From: Nitrospirae bacterium RIFCSPHIGHO2_01_FULL_66_17 | Lineage (GTDB): Bacteria; Nitrospirota; Nitrospiria; 2-01-FULL-66-17 | NCBI GenBank assembly: GCA_001803875.1 | Contig: MHEO01000047.1 | Coordinates: 34,508-41,996, forward strand | Length of the DNA stretch: 7,489 bases | Direction of reading: 5' to 3' | Part shown: in pieces, positions 6,336 to 7,489 of the stretch | Layout: each line of letters starts with the position of its first letter | Numbering within the stretch: position 1 is the stretch's first letter | Notes under the pieces: generated by a model | Seen by the model: only the letters and a program-made list of their open reading frames with translations | Told to the model about the DNA's origin: nothing | The model's database searches: none | Made by a program: the position numbers and the translations under genes

Positions 6336-6995
6336 ATGGAACAAGCGAAGCGGTGGATGATCATTTCGGTGCTGGTTCTGCTCTCTTTCCCACTGGCGGC
6401 CTCGGCCCAGATGGGGAAGGACGGCATGGGGAAGTCCGGGATGATGGGCGACGGCATGATGGGTGGGGGCATGATGAGTCGGGGTGGCAGCGGTGGGATG
6501 GGCATGGGCATGATGGGCATGCACGGTCCTGGGATGGAGATGGGCGGGATGGGCGAGATGATGAAGATGATGCGGGCGACCTCCCAACTCAACCTCACCG
6601 TCGATCAAAAGAAGAAACTGCAGATCTCGACCCTCCAGCACCAGAAAGAAGCGATCCCACTGCTGGGGCAGATCCGGATGGCGGGCGTGGAGATCCAGGA
6701 ACTGCTTCTCGCCGATCCCGCGAATTTGGACAAGGTCAAGTCCAAGGTGAAGGAGAAGTACGACGCTGCCGCGAAGCTCGAGATAAGCCACCTCGCGCTG
6801 ATACAAGAGGTCAAGAAGATGCTCACCACCGAGCAGCGGCAGCAGATGGATTCCATGATGATGCAGATGGGGCCCATGATGGAGTCGATGATGGGGTCCT
6901 CGTCTGGCCAGGCTGACGGGGACCGAGCACCGCAGGTGGCGCCCAACGGCCCGGCGGACGGCGCGTCGGAGTCCAAGGACCCGCATGGCCATTGA
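6336..6995 (+). CDS. Secreted Met-rich Spy/CpxP-like protein
   Basis: This 219-residue exported protein has a good signal peptide (basic MEQAKR, hydrophobic core 8-20, likely cut at ASA-Q near residue 24). Residues 26-79 form an extreme Met/Gly tract with 20 methionines. A helical region with two LTxxQ-type motifs follows (LTVDQ at 87-91 and LTTEQ at 163-167); such motifs are the hallmark of the periplasmic Spy/CpxP and related metal-resistance family. A second Met-rich stretch at 171-186 has nine methionines, and the C-terminus is a flexible polar tail ending in HGH. Methionine clusters in the oxidising periplasm commonly bind Cu(I) or Ag(I), so metal binding or metal-stress chaperoning is the most likely role; this is inference. 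It follows the M14 gene after 17 nt and precedes a YHS-domain gene, which also suggests metal handling. It could instead be a general envelope-stress chaperone. Confidence 0.8.
   Translation: MEQAKRWMIISVLVLLSFPLAASAQMGKDGMGKSGMMGDGMMGGGMMSRGGSGGMGMGMMGMHGPGMEMGGMGEMMKMMRATSQLNLTVDQKKKLQISTLQHQKEAIPLLGQIRMAGVEIQELLLADPANLDKVKSKVKEKYDAAAKLEISHLALIQEVKKMLTTEQRQQMDSMMMQMGPMMESMMGSSSGQADGDRAPQVAPNGPADGASESKDPHGH
6411..6572 (+). repeat. Low-complexity ATG/GGN tract encoding the Met/Gly segment
   Basis: This stretch consists of imperfect, variable repeats such as GGCATGATGGG and GGGATGATGGGC, all in frame with the Spy-like protein and encoding Met/Gly runs. The irregular spacing suggests expansion by slippage or unequal crossover kept in frame by selection. 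On the opposite strand the same bases read as His/Pro/Ala-rich shadow frames. Confidence 0.6.
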
Positions 6996-7076
6996 AAGTG
7001 CATTGCGAGCAAGATGGAAACAGTGCTCCGTTACCTCCTGACACTTCGAAGATTCCATGCAGCTTGCGGCAGGGAG

Positions 7077-7107
7077 CTTCAAACCTGAGCCGATCCGAGG
7101 TGTGAAG
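7077..7107 (+). promoter_or_regulatory. Imperfect inverted repeat touching the SD of the YHS gene
   Basis: CTTCAAACCT (7077-7086) pairs with AGGTGTGAAG (7098-7107) at nine of ten positions around an 11-nt loop. The right arm runs into the AAGGGAG ribosome site at 7105-7111. It could be an RNA hairpin that limits ribosome access or a DNA operator for a metal regulator. A chance match cannot be excluded. Confidence 0.35.
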
Positions 7108-7111
7108 GGAG
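7105..7111 (+). promoter_or_regulatory. Shine-Dalgarno site for the YHS gene
   Basis: AAGGGAG lies 7 nt before the ATG at 7119 but only 1 nt before the in-frame ATG at 7113, so 7119 is the preferred start and yields a protein beginning MATDPVCGM. Confidence 0.7.
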
Positions 7112-7118
7112 TATGACG

Positions 7119-7489
7119 ATGGCAACCGATCCTGTCTGCGGCATGACGGTCGACGAGGCTTCGGCTGCCGGCACATCCGTGTTCGACGGGCGGACCTTTT
7201 ATTTCTGTTCGGCTCACTGCCTTCGCGCATTTGAAGCCAACCCGAAACCCTTTGTCGCGTCGGGCGCACCGCCAGTCACAGCAAAGGTCGCGGCGGGCCA
7301 TGCGATGCCGGCAGTTCCCTCGGCGACCAAGGCGACCAAAGCCGCCAAGGACATGGCCAAGGACCCCATTTGCGGGATGGTGGTGGACAAGGGCACCGCG
7401 CTCAGGTCGGAGCGAGCGGGGCGCGCGTATTACTTCTGCAGCGTCGGGTGTCAGCGGACGTTCGAGTCTCCCGAGGCCGAGCTCAAATC
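7119..7489 (+). CDS. Tandem YHS-domain protein or N-terminus of metal P-type ATPase (3'-truncated)
   Basis: The frame is open to the window end, giving 123 full codons. Two YHS domains are visible. The first (residues 4-46) begins DPVCGM and carries YFCSAHC; the second (82-123) begins DPICGM and carries YFCSVGC. In each, the cysteines at C7/C30/C34 and C85/C107/C111 are the likely metal ligands. The Ala/Lys-rich linker between them (47-81) looks flexible. There is no signal peptide, so the domains are cytoplasmic. YHS domains bind metals and often form the N-terminus of copper- or other heavy-metal-transporting P1B ATPases; they also occur as small stand-alone proteins. The methionine-rich Spy-like neighbour favours a copper or silver context. 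Whether transmembrane ATPase domains follow cannot be seen. Confidence 0.88.
   Translation, partial: MATDPVCGMTVDEASAAGTSVFDGRTFYFCSAHCLRAFEANPKPFVASGAPPVTAKVAAGHAMPAVPSATKATKAAKDMAKDPICGMVVDKGTALRSERAGRAYYFCSVGCQRTFESPEAELK

Larger units (their letters stand above)
6996..7118 (+). other. Largest intergenic gap (123 nt), no clear promoter or terminator
   Basis: This is the largest gap between genes in the window and thus the most likely place for a new promoter. I see no convincing -35/-10 pair, no MerR/CueR-type dyad and no stem followed by a T-run. It contains the imperfect inverted repeat at 7077-7107 and a 19-codon open frame starting at 7057, whose TGA at 7114-7116 overlaps the non-preferred ATG at 7113. 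Confidence 0.5.

Noticed and set aside
6245..6916. Plus-strand frame of 223 codons overlapping the M14 and Spy-like genes
   Set aside because: It is an out-of-frame shadow of the Met/Gly repeat (Asp/Gly/His-rich), with no signal peptide or domain, and it conflicts with the better-supported frame.
7057..7116. 19-codon open frame upstream of the YHS gene, ending in an ATGA overlap, possible leader peptide
   Set aside because: There is no good SD, and no run of regulatory codons such as consecutive Cys, His or Met. It is too short to distinguish from chance.
6996..7118. Possible intrinsic terminator or CueR/MerR-type promoter between the Spy-like and YHS genes
   Set aside because: No stem followed by a T-run, and no -35/-10 elements with a 19-20 bp spacer dyad, could be identified by eye.
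6312..7301. Long minus-strand open frame of 329 codons opposite the Spy-like gene and the YHS start
   Set aside because: It is antisense to two well-supported genes. Its His/Pro/Ala-rich composition comes from reading ATG repeats as CAT, and it crosses the intergenic gap with no recognisable domain.

Overview
The window is an all-plus-strand, GC-rich stretch from a Gram-negative bacterium. Signal peptides, an outer-membrane beta-barrel with a terminal phenylalanine, a LolA-like protein and periplasmic haem proteins all imply two membranes. The gene mix (DsrE-type protein, SQR-like flavoprotein, dihaem cytochrome, YHS metal-binding domains) would fit a chemolithotrophic or environmental lineage such as Nitrospirota, NC10 or a proteobacterium. 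The sequence contains no rRNA or marker gene, so this placement is only a guess. Ten genes are visible, the first and last cut by the window edges. No mobile element, CRISPR array, tRNA or rRNA was seen.

Region 1 (1-2961) is a translationally coupled trio: the C-terminal part of an RND/MMPL-type inner-membrane transporter, a periplasmic LolA-like protein, and an outer-membrane beta-barrel. Both junctions are or can be ATGA stop/start overlaps. Together they span inner membrane, periplasm and outer membrane, and look like an envelope export or lipid/lipoprotein trafficking unit.

Region 2 (2985-5521) is a redox and sulfur block: a DsrE-family protein with a CxxCC cluster, a small membrane protein with a SHOCT domain, a membrane-anchored or secreted dihaem cytochrome c with an internal duplication, and an SQR/flavocytochrome-c-type FAD oxidoreductase with two candidate redox cysteines. 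A plausible but unproven reading is that the flavoprotein oxidises sulfide or a related sulfur compound, the DsrE-like protein handles persulfide sulfur, and the cytochrome carries electrons.

Region 3 (5524-6995) holds an M14/AstE-AspA-type zinc hydrolase that starts 2 nt after the flavoprotein, then a secreted, extremely methionine-rich Spy/CpxP-like protein. Region 4 (6996-7489) is a 123-nt gap followed by the start of a protein with two tandem YHS domains. It could be a stand-alone YHS protein or the N-terminus of a heavy-metal P-type ATPase, and it runs off the window.

The most notable features are the combination of a sulfur-redox block with methionine-rich and YHS metal-handling proteins, a GMHGPGM motif shared by the cytochrome and the Spy-like protein, and predicted hairpins over the Shine-Dalgarno sites of three genes. 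No convincing promoter or intrinsic terminator could be identified, and the short gaps allow one long operon.
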